Shown here one piece after another: positions 1 to 12,226 of a stretch of DNA of 64,000 bases (positions are counted from its first letter, which is position 1; each line of letters opens with the position of its first letter). Under the pieces are notes generated by a model. That model was not told the origin of the DNA and did not search any database. It was given only the letters and a program-made list of their open reading frames with translations. This stretch comes from Capitella teleta (Eukaryota; Annelida; Polychaeta; Capitellidae), in contig KB306385.1 in assembly GCA_000328365.1 (NCBI GenBank), positions 128,342 to 192,341 of the forward strand, read 5' to 3'. A program made the position numbers and the translations under genes.

Positions 1-310
1 GTTCAATATTTCGATCATTTCGATCATTATACTGTTCAATCTTTCCTTCATTCAATGTTTCCAACATTCAAACAATTTATTGTTCAATATTTCCATCATC
101 ATCATCATTCCAATCATTCCATTGTTCAATCTTTCAATAATTGAATATATTGTTCAATCATTCAATCATTCAAGTTATTATTCAATCATTCAATCCATTA
201 TTCAATCATTCAATCGTTCAGTTATTCAATCATTCGGTTGTTCAACCATTCAACCTTTCAACCATTCAATCATTTATTCGTTCAATCGTTCAATCATTCA
301 ACAATTCAAT
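1..310. repeat. Degenerate TTCAATCA-type short tandem repeat
   Basis: Nearly the whole stretch is built of 6-10 base variants of TTCAATCA, TTCAACCA and TTCAATCGT. The repeat runs off the left edge, so its true length is unknown. Several reading frames stay open through it only because the repeat lacks stops in those frames, so I do not call any protein. Confidence 0.9.
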
Positions 311-3300
311 GTCGTATTCACATGCCAACCACTCCTTGTGAAGCCAGTGTCGTCATTAATACCTCGTGTCCGTTAACTCATTTATCGGCCACAGCATCGC
401 TAGTTGCCATGGAGATGCGCGCTTAGGATGAGGAGAGGAGGGGGGCCTGTAGATTTATCTTCGAGGCAGCTGATATTTGCATTTATGGCCGTCGAATGCA
501 CGCAGAAAGGTCGCAGACAAAGGACGTGAGCACCTCCGCCGAAATTTATGAACCTCCCTAAATTCTCATAACATTTATGACGAAATAAAAGTCAGATGCA
601 TTGTTTGCTTCTGATGGCCGTCTTTGATGCGGGGCCTGACGCGATCCCCTCTCGTGGAGTCCTTTTCAAAGAGAATCATGCGATGAGCAGACATGAATTA
701 GCATTCCTCCGGATGAAGTTGCCGCTCCGCTGAGATGGACACGTGCAATGGGCGTGTCCGCGCCTCTCTCCTTCGAGAGTGAATGTCCCGCCTCACTCTT
801 GTCCTGGCATCCGTCGGGATTACCTCAGATAAAAGGGAGGTGTTTAGGGCCTAAGAAGGGTCTTTGTATGTGGGAAATGAGGGATCATGTTACTGCATGA
901 ACTTCCCTTGCTGGATTCACTTTGCGATGCACTTTTTGTGCGGCGCCTTTCATCTTCTTCACCTGTCGGATGTCTTAATCGTCAAGCGAGAAGTCGCGTA
1001 CACCGTCACGACAACCGCAGGTCGATTTTCATTTTTACAGAGCAGAAATTAACCCCAGTTCTGCTTGCGCCGTCGATTCAGATTTGTCAAGCGCCTTGTC
1101 GACCAGTCAAACTCACACAATGCGCTGTCGAAAGATTAAAGGGGAAGCCCACACATGGTCCAGCGACCCCTTCTGCTTGACCAGGTAGCGGTCATTGTCC
1201 GGTGTCACGCCAACTAAATTGGCCGCCGTGTGCTCAGTGGACAATGCGGTGGTCGTGATCAAAGTGGCCGCCCAGTCGGACTGACAGGTGAAAGAGCGTG
1301 AAATAGGTGAGCGTGAAAGGAGCCGTCAGCGTGGCGGACCTCACGAGCAATCAACAGGTGAGAACACAGGTAGGTTTACCTGAGCGCCGTCCCCTTTGAC
1401 AACCCCCTCATTATGCCGTTAGTCAGGTAATTTCTCCCGATTCCTCTTTGGGCGTGCCTTGAGAGATCAGAGGCACATCCTGTCACCGCCGATCAAGCGC
1501 CATGCCGACACAAGTGAAGGAAGAGGGTTTCAAGAGGGGTTGGCGGGTTGCAAGGCTAAGAGCGCTTGCGTGAAAAATGTCCCCGCGCTGAGTTCTTCAT
1601 ACGAAAGCGGTAGCAAAATGCTCGACTGCTTCTAGTGCCAAATACGGCGGTTCCGCCGCTCTGCTATCAATTGACGCTCGTCGCAGAATTGAATCTCGAT
1701 GGCGGCCTTGGTGCTCTCGGCTGAACGCGGGAGTCCGGGCGACGCGAGTGGCACGTGCGTGCGGATCTGTTCGACTTGACCCTTCGCTTCATCAACGGTA
1801 AATCTCCGTCGCGGGTCCTTATTGGGCAGCGTCGGTCGACCATCCATTACTCCCTGTCAGCGGCGGCTTGTCGACCGGCCCATCCCAGTGACCGCGGGTC
1901 ATCTGCTGCTGACATGATGATGGAACGCTGTCGGGTTGACCACTGGCCGAGCGCCGCCCCTTCATCTGCAGCTGACCACTGTCCCTTCAGGGGTCTCTCA
2001 CGCCGTGTGTCCAGTCGGAAGCCGGCAATCAAAGCAACGCTCCCCACCTGGGCCACCCGATACCTGACAGTGCACGCTGCAATTACCGTAATTGCCTGCT
2101 GAGCGACTCGCCGATTGTGCGCGCCCTGATCGATGCTTGGACCCCATAAACACCGCGCTCTTTGATCGGGTGCCCGCGGCACGCATCAGCTTATTAGGCG
2201 GGCGCGGGCGCCGTGAGGGGTCCGGTGAGGCGTGGATGATTTAATGGGCAATCGCGGCCTCATTAAGGCGCACGCCGGCCGCCCGGTCCAACACTTGGAC
2301 GCCGCTAACGACGAACGAGCTAATGCCCGCACTGAGCCTCAAGATCCCTCGAGTGGATTCGGGGCCTTAGGCTGAACACACGACGCAGGGTCTTAGGCCG
2401 CGTGAAACGAGATTAGCGTACTGGGCGCGATTCAATAAGCTGCGCAATGCTCACGAACATAACCGCATTGGCGGCGTCTGCCGTTTGATCTGCGGCACTG
2501 TGCGAATTCAATGTCGTCGAACTTCAAATAGCGGCGGGAATTGTGGTCATGTTTTATGCATGTGATTCATGCTGTTCGTTGTCCATTTCGTTCAGTAGCA
2601 GCCTCTGTCGTCGCTGCTTCATCCTTCGTATAGGCAGAGAAGACGAGCAGTATGCTTGGCACGATCGCACGATCCATCATGTCGGCATAATGGCCGTTGT
2701 CACATAATTTGCCTTTATTTGCAATCCCTCGATGATTTTTCATTTCGTCCGATGATGTACGACCGCAGAGAGCGCCAATGTCGACCAATCGACGTCACGA
2801 CTGCGCTCCATGAAGGAAGGCGACCCAGCGGGCCCATTGCGCCGTAATTTACAGCATCTATTCATCTAATAACATTGATCAAGATCGTAAAAGCGGAACA
2901 TCGACCGGATGTGGCCCCCGGGAAGCGTGTCTTGGGCCGGCCAGACGAGGGCCGAAGGGCCGATGGGCCGACCTTTGCCATAAACCGACTCCTCGGTCCA
3001 AGGTCTCGTTCATGATCTGGAAATAAATCAACCAAGTTGGGAAATAAAAGCGCCATCAACGACAGCGCCGATTGCAATCGGCAACGCTTTCCCATCGAAT
3101 AGATCAACCGACAAAGCAAGTACCGGCTGCTACTCGCAAAAGCCGGTTCAATGCCGGTCGCCATATTGCTCTCGTATCTTATCGTGGTGCCATGCTATCG
3201 CATTCAATTCGATGCACTCATAATCTCGTTTCACGCGGCCTAATCTTAATAATTGTGTTTGCCGAGAGAAATGCGCATTTTGCCTCGTCACCTCCTATTG

Positions 3301-3560
3301 TTCCAGGGCGAGTGAAGTCGCCTCAGCGGAATACGATCATTTGGAATGCAGTTAACGCATAAACACACAATTTATACCCAAGTGCCTTCAAATACGGGGT
3401 GGTAATGCACTGGTATACCTATACGGCTATACCATATATGGACATATAAAGCATATACTCGTACACTTAATGCAGTCGTGTAAATGGCAATGGTGCAGCT
3501 TTCAGAACTGCCCAAGAAGTAGCAGCAAAAGGACATCGCTTTCAGCAGCAGCAGCTGCTG
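311..3560. other. Non-coding stretch, moderately GC-rich; no gene recognised
   Basis: No recognisable protein family, tRNA or rRNA is seen. Short open frames around 1.75-2.2 kb lie on both strands, lack domain-like composition and overlap each other. The block between about 1.1 and 2.4 kb is richer in GC than most of the window. Given the NET gene downstream, this may be distal regulatory DNA, which is inference only. Confidence 0.5.
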
Positions 3561-3833
3561 TCAAAGGAACAGGATGGATGGCTGTTGCCCGCATGTTCCG
3601 CCTTCCAAAAGAAAGGCTTCCATTTCAGCCACAAACATGGCAAAGCTGTCAAAGATTAAACCGGAGATTTGTTCGACAAACCTCGCCCCCAACTCTTGCT
3701 CGTCGTCTGGTGCCGCGGGCATAATCAGATATCTGTCGCTGAAATCGAAACGGACGTTCACGGACGCCGTTTGTAAACTGACATGGAAAGATGAATTGTT
3801 GTCGGACGCCGGAGACGAAATGAAATAAACGGG
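3561..3833 (-). other. Unassigned coding-looking open frame
   Basis: The minus strand is open for about 90 codons. Its composition looks protein-like, with mixed acidic and hydrophobic residues around VEQISGLIFDSFAMFVAEME. No family is recognised and no convincing splice sites bound it. The opposite strand is also partly open here. It could be an isolated exon, a decayed gene or chance in a GC-rich patch, and I favour chance or a conserved non-coding block. Confidence 0.15.
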
Positions 3834-3881
3834 TCACCTTTCACCCGGATGATGCATTTCGCCGAGCGGCATTAAGGCGGC

Positions 3882-3940
3882 TGACCCTTAGGGTCACCGA
3901 CAGGGGGCGCTCTTGACGGATGACCAGGGGTCATGACCCC
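3882..3940. promoter_or_regulatory. Clustered nuclear-receptor palindromes around a CTCF-like core
   Basis: Three palindromic arrangements fall within 59 bases. TGACCC-TTA-GGGTCA (3882-3896) is an everted pair with a 3-base spacer. The string CCGACAGGGGGCGCTC (3897-3912) matches the known CTCF core. GGGGTCATGACCCC (3927-3940) is a perfect 14-base inverted pair resembling the palindromic thyroid-hormone-receptor element. The half-sites and palindromes are seen directly. Factor binding is inferred from known vertebrate motifs. Confidence 0.45.
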
Positions 3941-6799
3941 GCTGACATCATCGCCCCGCGAAGGGCGGACGACGCCGAAACAGAGGGAGATAAGTCAGTC
4001 CTTTGATTTGATTTAAAAATGATATCTGCGTGTTTTATTGCGCTGCTCGTGATTGGAAAGCTCGCACAAATTGTGCTGTGATGACTTGCAGCGCAGACAT
4101 CGTTATTGGGGTGTCACGTGGGTTGGGGGAGTCATGGTGATAAGGCAGCCGGGTTGATTGAATCCATGCCTCTTTGTTGTTGGACGATATCAACTCTACT
4201 TCTGCACTGTCAATTTATACTCTTATCCAAGGTCTTTACGTTCTAAGAGCTTCGGCGGATCCTGAAGATGTGCTATTGAGGAATGGTCGCTTTTCTATAA
4301 TTATTTGCCTTTCTTATAAAGCTTCAATCATTTGGCATTGCTCTTTGCAAGAGGAAGAAAGTCGAAAAATCAAAATCATTTACGATAATAATGGAATCAT
4401 TTTCAGTAAAAAATTGTGTACATTGCGCAATGCATGTATGGGTTACATATACAACATTGTATATAGCCTATTTGTGAGACTGGTTGTGTTGCTTTGTTGA
4501 ATGTTCATGTGGCATCTATCTGGGTTGAACCAAGAGCTCTGAAATAATTATTATCACTCATGCTTCATGTGTGCCATGCTCACATCATTAACGTGTCATA
4601 TTCTGCTCTTAAGCCCTTAAACATAATGGCATATGCATGACATTGCTTGTATATTTTATGATTGTAACTGGCGGAACAAAAAATAGTGTCCATCATTCAA
4701 TCGCCCACAGCAAAGCACCCACTTTAATCAAACATGCATGATGCTCCTCTTCACTAGATACAATGGCCACGCTTGTGATGCCGGTGTCTCCATGATGAAA
4801 TGGACCGACCGCCACTGAATAAACAACAAACAGGCACAGAGCGACACTCGGGAAGAAAGGAGCATTCATTTCAATCAACCATGCGCCAACAATGAAATAT
4901 GAATTGCACGACGGCGTCATCATTCGACGTCCCTGGGGAAGGTGATGGACGACGAGCCAGGGGACGGAGCGGGCCTGGTAGCACCGCACCCGCATATGAC
5001 ATGGACACAACATGAGGTCTTATGAGGAATTAACTCGGGCGACGTTCCCCCGTTCAGGGTTAAATGAGTGCTTCTGAAATATGTCAAATAACTTATATCT
5101 CAATCAGCATTTAGCTGCAGGCATGCATATGACATTGACAACAGGTGCCATTTCTTTGTCTTAGTCCAAGTCATTTCAAAAGACTTGTGGAACCATATAA
5201 TGAGCGTCGAATTATAATTGCATGCAAATGATTTCGTTTGGTGTGATGTTATTTATTTACTGTGACACGTTGTACAACTTCCAGGTGTTGCATCATTCGA
5301 AATTAATGCTTGATAAATTTCAGCTGTGCATTATTCATGCAGTTAAACGCTTTAGATAAATCTGTATGACGTCATAGGTTACGCAACTCAATTTGAAAGC
5401 GAGAGCTGGAACACCATCTGAAGCGCTTCACGATCGGTGTAATAGATGACCAATTACAGGTGATTGAATATTCTCACCTTTTTCCCTGCCTTTTATGTTT
5501 CATGTTAACCGTTGGAGGCACTAATATAATACTTTTAGTATCAGAGTGCCGTAAAACTCCACCCATTCATTCATTCCATGCCTTTTATGCATGTGTTATG
5601 GTCATCGATGGCGAAACTACAGCGGTCATTATTCAATAACATTGCCCAATTGGGAAATGTGCAATTAGGCATATTGCTTGCTTCTGAGGAATCACCAACC
5701 ACTCCTAAACTTGAAATATCTGCTCAAGGTTTAAAAAGCTCGCGTTCTGTTTGAATTATGTGATGAGGGAGGTGGTGGTGGGGTATAGAGCTATCTATTA
5801 TAGAATTGTTTTAAGAAAAAATTCTATATGTCGCTCAGTCTGTTTGTATTTAGGTTTTCCTTGAATGTTTATGGCATATAATTATAGCCTTCATTAGTTG
5901 ACCAGTCATGTTAATAAGTACTTATGCAAATTAATGCACTGCCATCTATAGAATAATTTACGACTCATCATATGGTATCAATATTGAAGCCTATGAAATA
6001 CGAGAGCAGTTAATTTCGTCAATTCATAATGGAGGAATTTATCGTTTGAGCATTTGCGCTGCTTTAATTCCGTCATCAGCTTCATGCAATATTCTTCCTC
6101 GCGTGCACTGTCCATTTCGACCGTTGCATATTCTCGTCCTGTTATTCACTATGCTGTTTAGCGTCGAATGCAGCGGCGTTGGCTTCGATGTCAGAATGAT
6201 GAAGGACCGCGTCTGACTGACTTGATCATTTCGGAGTCAGCCTATCCATCACGATGTCATGATGAATGTTGCTGCTTGGCGCGGGCAGAGTGTACATAAC
6301 AGCGGATGACATTGACATCGCATCTTATCGATCCTTCAAAGAGGAGCAAAATTACTCGCACTCATAGCTGCGTGTTAATGATTGCACGCACGATGGTCAG
6401 TATGGCGTTAAGGGAAGTAGATATTTATCGATTCACTCATTCATTAATCATTCAGTCTATTGATGTGTCGGTTGCGTGATTGATGTCCTAGTTAACGTTT
6501 ATCTCATTAGGAAGGTTAATGTATGCGTTAATGTCCTTATAGCTTCATTCGCCTGCGATGCAGGACATCTATATGCAGCCACCGCGTCGGTTAATCTTTG
6601 ATGAGACCGGTGTTTCCTCCTTTGTCCGGCTCGCTGCCTGTTTTACACTCAGGGCGATCCCTGATGACATCGCAGGGGTGTTTAGATTCCTTGAAGCGAT
6701 GCAGAACAGGGATCGAGCGGCGCATCCCCGTGAAGCCGAGATCAGGGGTCGCGCCCTCTCTCAGGCGCCACGATGAGAATGGAGGATTTATGCCCGCAT
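3941..6799. other. AT-leaning non-coding DNA
   Basis: I see no gene. The open frame at 4174-4500 has no recognisable domain or bounding splice sites. The sequence has many homeodomain-type TAATTA/ATTA strings, which are common in AT-rich DNA and are not strong evidence alone. This is upstream flanking DNA of the NET gene. Confidence 0.5.
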
Positions 6800-6829
6800 A
6801 ACCGAAGCTTTATATCAAATAAAGGGCGA

Positions 6830-7030
6830 AATGAAGCCGGGGAATAGCGCCGGTGAGGAGATACATGGCCCCGGGATCAGGCCCGGATCCCCAGGGCCAG
6901 CGGCCGCCACTGATCCCGGCCCCCGAGGGATTGCTGATCCCTGGCCCTTGGATCCCATTCCGTGGACTGGAACAAGACGACGCTGGCATCCCTTGGGGCG
7001 GGGGATACCACGCAGCCAATATCTTCGCGG
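6830..7030. other. GC-rich block with repeated GATCCC/GGGATC strings
   Basis: About 200 bases stand out from the surroundings by high GC. They carry several copies of GGATCC, GATCCC and GGGATC in both orientations, separated by GGCC-rich spacers. No coding family is recognised in any frame. The dense short inverted strings would favour local folding. It could be a CpG-island-like regulatory patch or a decayed palindromic repeat. Confidence 0.4.
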
Positions 7031-10000
7031 GATCTCTGCCAGACTAGAATTACAAATCAGCCGACAACAGAGTCGGGTGTAGATGAGTCAGCCTGCTGGC
7101 GGAGTGCTGGCAGTGCTGGCGGAGTGCTGGCTTGCGTGAGGAGATATTAATTAAACAGCCTCATTAGGTCGTTGATCACTCGGTACATGCATCGAAGTCG
7201 GCAGTCATTATTGACACGGCGTCTTTGCAATAAGCGTGAGCTATGGGCGCATAGATTGTGCGGCTTGTTATAGATTGTCTGCATGTCAGGCGAGGCAGCT
7301 CGAAGCCACGACTGCTCCTTCATCATTCTCAGTCGCAGGGACACCGCTGCCGCTGCCGCTGCCGCCGCCGCCGCGGCATTGTCTTAGTTACAAATTGCGA
7401 AGGGACCTCGCCCCCCATTCATCTCTCTTATACGACTGGCGGGCAATTCCTACGGCGGAAGGGACGACGGGTAGCGTTGTCGGGGTTCAAACCCTGGCAG
7501 CAGCCACAGCAGCACAGGCGTAGATGATGGAAGCCAGGCGCACGAGCTGCATCCATAAATCCTGTTTACGAAGCAGGCCTGTCTCAGATGGGACTAGCTG
7601 AGAAATGCACCAGCAAATTGGAGCCGACTTGGCCATCATAAGCCAGGCCCAAACACATAAAGCAATCTTCAAAACCAATTAGCGCTGCTTTTGACGTTGA
7701 GTCAGTGTGAGGCAGGCCTTCCACTTCAATTTGCTTCGTGTTCTCTTTGAAGTGGAGTGCTCTGAACCATGGGTCAGTTGGACAGCGGCGCAAGATGCTT
7801 CTGCGTCCATGTGTCAAACACCATTTCTCGATCCAGGCATGATGCGCGCTCTGTGCAACTTCATGTGTCGGAACTGTCGACGCCGCTGGTGTAAGTGTTG
7901 AGGTGGCGCGCAATTAAGCAGTCAGTGGGCGTGTACCAACAACTCAGTCTTGATAAGACCTTTCATCACATGCAAACAGCGTTGCTGAAAGCGCTGGCTT
8001 ATACCACTCGGCACTCGGCCATTTCGTCCAAAGACCTCTTCAAGGCATTTGATGATTCGTCATTTGGCTCAAACTGAATTTCCAACGATGCTGTTGCAGC
8101 CCTCGTACACAGTTTGATTTATGTGCGCTATTTCGCTTTGTGCCTGGAGATCATCAAACTGGACATGTAATAATCATAACGGTCAACCTCGTTGGTCATT
8201 AGATGTCCGCACAAGGCCGACATAAAGCTCTGCCGCATCATCTCCGCCAAATGCACCGATCAGTCACGAGTTCCATACAAAATATACAACCTGCATCCAT
8301 TGTGTAGCGGTGGTGTTATTAGACGACAAACAATGAGAATATTGCAGAGCGTTATTCATCTTTGAGCGATGCCATAAACTCATAACGGAGCAGTAGAATG
8401 TGCACTACGTCATGAGGATACACATATCACGTGACATGATGGCTGTTTGCATGCGTCGAATTAAAACACTCCTCAGTCGACAAGTTTATGATGACAATTT
8501 TGCACGTTCAGAGAGGTCGCTAAGAACAGCAAACATTGCGCCAGAGAGAAAACTGCGTTCTCAATCTTTATTAAGTAATAAAACACGACCAGTGCTTGTG
8601 GGAATGACGTGAAGATCCTTTGATCTCGACAACTCTGCTGTTGATTTACGGCATTTTAATGTTAAAGGACACTACACGTCTTTGTTCGACAGCAGTTTAA
8701 TGCATTGGTCAAGTATCTCACAATATTTGCATTGAGAAAACTTCAAATGCGCCTATCTTGAATATTAAATGACCTAGGTCATGATATGGGAAACAAACCG
8801 CGACATCAATGGCGTGTAAGTGAACAGGGCGCTGACCCCTGCATGACACGCTCACCACACACCCCCTCCCCTCCTACACCCACAATTTGAACTCCTTTAG
8901 GCTCTGCTTCGAAGTTTTATTAAAATTGACATGTTTCATCTGTTGATTATAAAACTTCAAAGGTTTTCTTATCCCCGAGATCTTAACCACAATCAGGTGT
9001 TATTTGAATACAAGTATAGAGAGTTCCATTCATAATGGTTATATTCTATGGATACAACCTGTTTACCAAATCGGAAAACATTAGCTGGAATGTAGACTTG
9101 ATGTATATGACCCGTATATACCAGAGTGATCAAAAGAGCTGTTTTTCAATCAAAGTGAACCCAGACTGAAGTATTGTAAGTTAGCATCGAGGCGTGGCAC
9201 CAGCTTCGAACCATCAGAACAGAGCGTTGACAGAAAAACCTCTCATCACCTTCTACAGCAGACATCGGATCTTGCAACAGAAGTTAAAAAGCAAACAAAT
9301 TTCAGATGAAAGATTATGCAAACAAAATGCCAACTGACACAGCAGCAGGGCTCTCAATGTGTTTACCTCAGAGGCGACAAAGGATTAACGACTAGAGCTA
9401 TCATCTGCAGACAGCTGTCACTCATGGTGCTATCGGATATTAGACGTATCAGGGACTGGCATTGAGAGTGTGGTGTATAGCGAAGGATTAGTGATATGAA
9501 TTGAAGAGGAGGCTGTCCATTTGGTCGAATGATTCATGATGAGCGATGTTGCTTCACCTCGGGTCGTCCTCCCGATTGCTCATCCTCAGTTCCAGACATC
9601 CCTCTCTTTCCTTATTCATCGGTCGCCTGTCATAAGTTCCCCTTTCAAGTTGAAACTTGTCACAAATGACTCTGGCTGTGGAACGATATTCCACTTTCAA
9701 ACTTGGCCTTTTCCCCTCTCGGCCATTAATCACGGCTCCCAGTGTAGCAGTTGGAGCTGAGGCTTGGCGGCCAAGACATGCATGCGTCGATGTGGGAGTT
9801 ATAATGGATGTCTGGTGGCCAGGAGAGATGAGGCATTTTTGAAGGCGAGATCAATCAAATCTGACAAACAAGACGCGCAGAGAACCAAGAAGCGCTTATC
9901 TGCAAACTGCATCTCCTGCCCGATCCATCATAGGCAGACGGACAATATTGCTGGAGAAGGAGAAGGAGGAGAAGGAACCAAGGGGAAATGGAGCAGTTGC

Positions 10001-11869
10001 GTGGCTACGCTGAGCACTTTTTCTGAGAAATGAAAGACGCTTAAATGATAATGAATCTCACTGGGCATCAAGTGCCTGCTGCTGCAGGAAGAAGACCGTG
10101 ACGCATGCGCAACGCGATCAGAGACTGTAGCAATAACAAGCAGTCAGTACTCGACGGCCAGACGCTAAGCCAACATCATTTCCTTACATCTACTGATGAT
10201 AATACGTCGATTCACAAGAGCTCTTTTCCGCTAACTCGTTGGTGGATGACAGACAGCGAAGAGGCAGATTTGGCCGCCTGATCAGCACAGCAAACAACGT
10301 CCTGCTACTGTCTCGACAGCCTGGCTTTGTTCAGCCGTCGCCAGCACAAAAGAGTGTTAGTCAACTGCCATCGACGATGACTGCCCTTCATCCTCTCCAC
10401 GTCAAGACCTCTTTGCGAATGCCATTAAGGCATCGCGTTTGCAGGCATCACTCGTTCCGGCTTTGAAGCTAGCAGAGTTAGCTGAAACGACGCCACAATG
10501 AAGAGGTGAGGCCTGTCAATCACTCGCTTGACTGACAGGCGCCGTGTCTCTCTCTTTTGTGAGCAGGGTTCGGGTGAAAAGGGTGTGATTTGTGGGTGAA
10601 TGGGGTCCCCATGGTCTTGCGCTGCTGACTGAGTCATCTTTTCACGGGGCTTATGTGTTTATTAAGACGGCGGCGGACTTCAAAGCGCGCCCCCCAACAG
10701 GGTGAAGTATCAAAGGGGGAGGGGCAGTAGGCACGCGGTCTAAGTACAAGAGAAAATATTGAACCGCCCAACGCTTGCGGGATATGCGAGTGAAGTGCCT
10801 GTTAGACATTTCGTCCACACCACCGAGGAGGAGGAACTCGAGTCATTAATCATGGCGGAAGAGCGTGTTTAATTTGCCCTGCGGTGCATTAGGTGCAGAT
10901 GAAATCAGCCTACCTGCGAGATCAAACGAACCGAGGCTAAAAACATCCACTAATTGCTCAAAGCGACCAGCATTGCCTCCACCAACAGAAACGCTTCTGT
11001 TCGCCTGTATTCGCAGATGCTAGAAGAAGAAAAAAGAGCAGCGCCGGAAGCAGTTCTGCGATTTCGCACAACTTCCTGACTGGAAGTTCAAAGATATTCG
11101 CAGCAGCAGAAGTAGATGGCTCTGATGCGGGTGTTTGGCCCTTGGATGTTTTCAAATGGAGCTTATCTCGAGGCAGCATGGGTGGTCCTGCTGTTTCCCG
11201 CGCTGACGGATTCGTAAACAGTAAATCGTTGAGCAAGCGAGATGTACTGCTCAGCCATGACAGCTCTCTAATTTCGCTGTCAGGTAGCTCTCTCATAACT
11301 TCTACAACGGTTCTCGTCAGTCGTTAAATTTCAAACTCGATGAAGTACCAGACGAGTGTTGTGGGTAGCAGAACCCCAGCTTCTACTTTATGGGTTTGTG
11401 ATATGATAGGAATTCGAATCTTTGAAGTCGCCGCTGTTAATAGTGAGAGCTGTCAGCGAAACACGAACGGTTCATTCAAACTGTCAAGTCCAATCTGGCT
11501 TGAAACCGACCTCCTTGCGCTTGAATTGATTGATAAAGCTGCTCATATAATGCACAAGGGACTTTGAAGTTGGCCGCACTGTGGCGTGGAACCACTTAAA
11601 TACCACACAACACGCCATAGTCAGCGACAGGCCCTATTCATCAACACACCGCATGCAGGCCCTTCTTCCCTTTGCAAGATAAGCAACTGGGAAAAAACCG
11701 CACTTTGTAGCAGCGACCCAGCAGAGCACGCTTTGCTTTTCACCCATCAAACGACCATTGTGCTGGCATAAATATCCGCCATTCTGCGCTGATTTTTCCC
11801 CCTTCAAAGCGCCCTCCGCCTGCTTTTTTCACCTCCCGGAGGCCGGTGATTAACGAACACCAACGCTAA
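7031..11869. other. Non-coding upstream flank of the NET gene
   Basis: No protein family is recognised. Open frames of 60-110 codons on both strands (for example 7584-7913 minus and 10958-11296 minus) lack domains and overlap each other. A CTG/CCG-rich simple stretch lies near 7345-7375. This interval is where proximal enhancers of the NET gene would be expected. Confidence 0.5.
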
Positions 11870-12226
11870 TCACCTTTGATTGACAGCTGGCTCTCTGATT
11901 GATGGCAGACGCTGCTCAACTCAAAGCGCCTCCTCATTGGTCGCTCACGGCCACGTGACCTTTGCTTTGACCCACATTTCGTGTTTACATTCCGCTGTCA
12001 GCCAATCAGCTTTGCGCAGGAGTGTTCGCGGCTTCATTTCAGTCAGCGCACTTCTCTTCTGGCGTTAGTCATCTGTGAGCCGCAGAATCTCGCGCAGCTG
12101 TGACTATTGCCCTCTTGCCTCTCACCCTGCATACACCTTAATGAATTTGTGTGACTTCTCATGTTTTGATTGAACGTCATTAGCTTTGGATACATTCCAC
12201 TCTGACAGTGTTGTCATTTCGACATC
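11870..12226 (+). promoter_or_regulatory. Promoter region of the NET gene with PBX-MEIS, PBX-HOX and CCAAT sites
   Basis: TGATTGACAG at 11877-11886 is the exact PBX-MEIS/PREP decamer. TGATTGATGG at 11896-11905 matches a PBX-HOX site. An inverted CCAAT box (ATTGG, near 11937) and a direct CCAAT box (near 12001) follow, with a CACGTG E-box and a TGACCTTTG nuclear-receptor-like string between them. No clear TATA box lies at the right spacing. TALE homeodomain factors and NF-Y are known to co-occupy developmental promoters, so the layout fits Hox/TALE control of the downstream gene. The sites are seen; occupancy is inference. Confidence 0.6.

Noticed and set aside
7430-7500. Possible tRNA gene around GGTTCAAACCC
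   Set aside because: The string resembles a T-loop, but no matching acceptor stem, D-arm or anticodon arm could be placed upstream.
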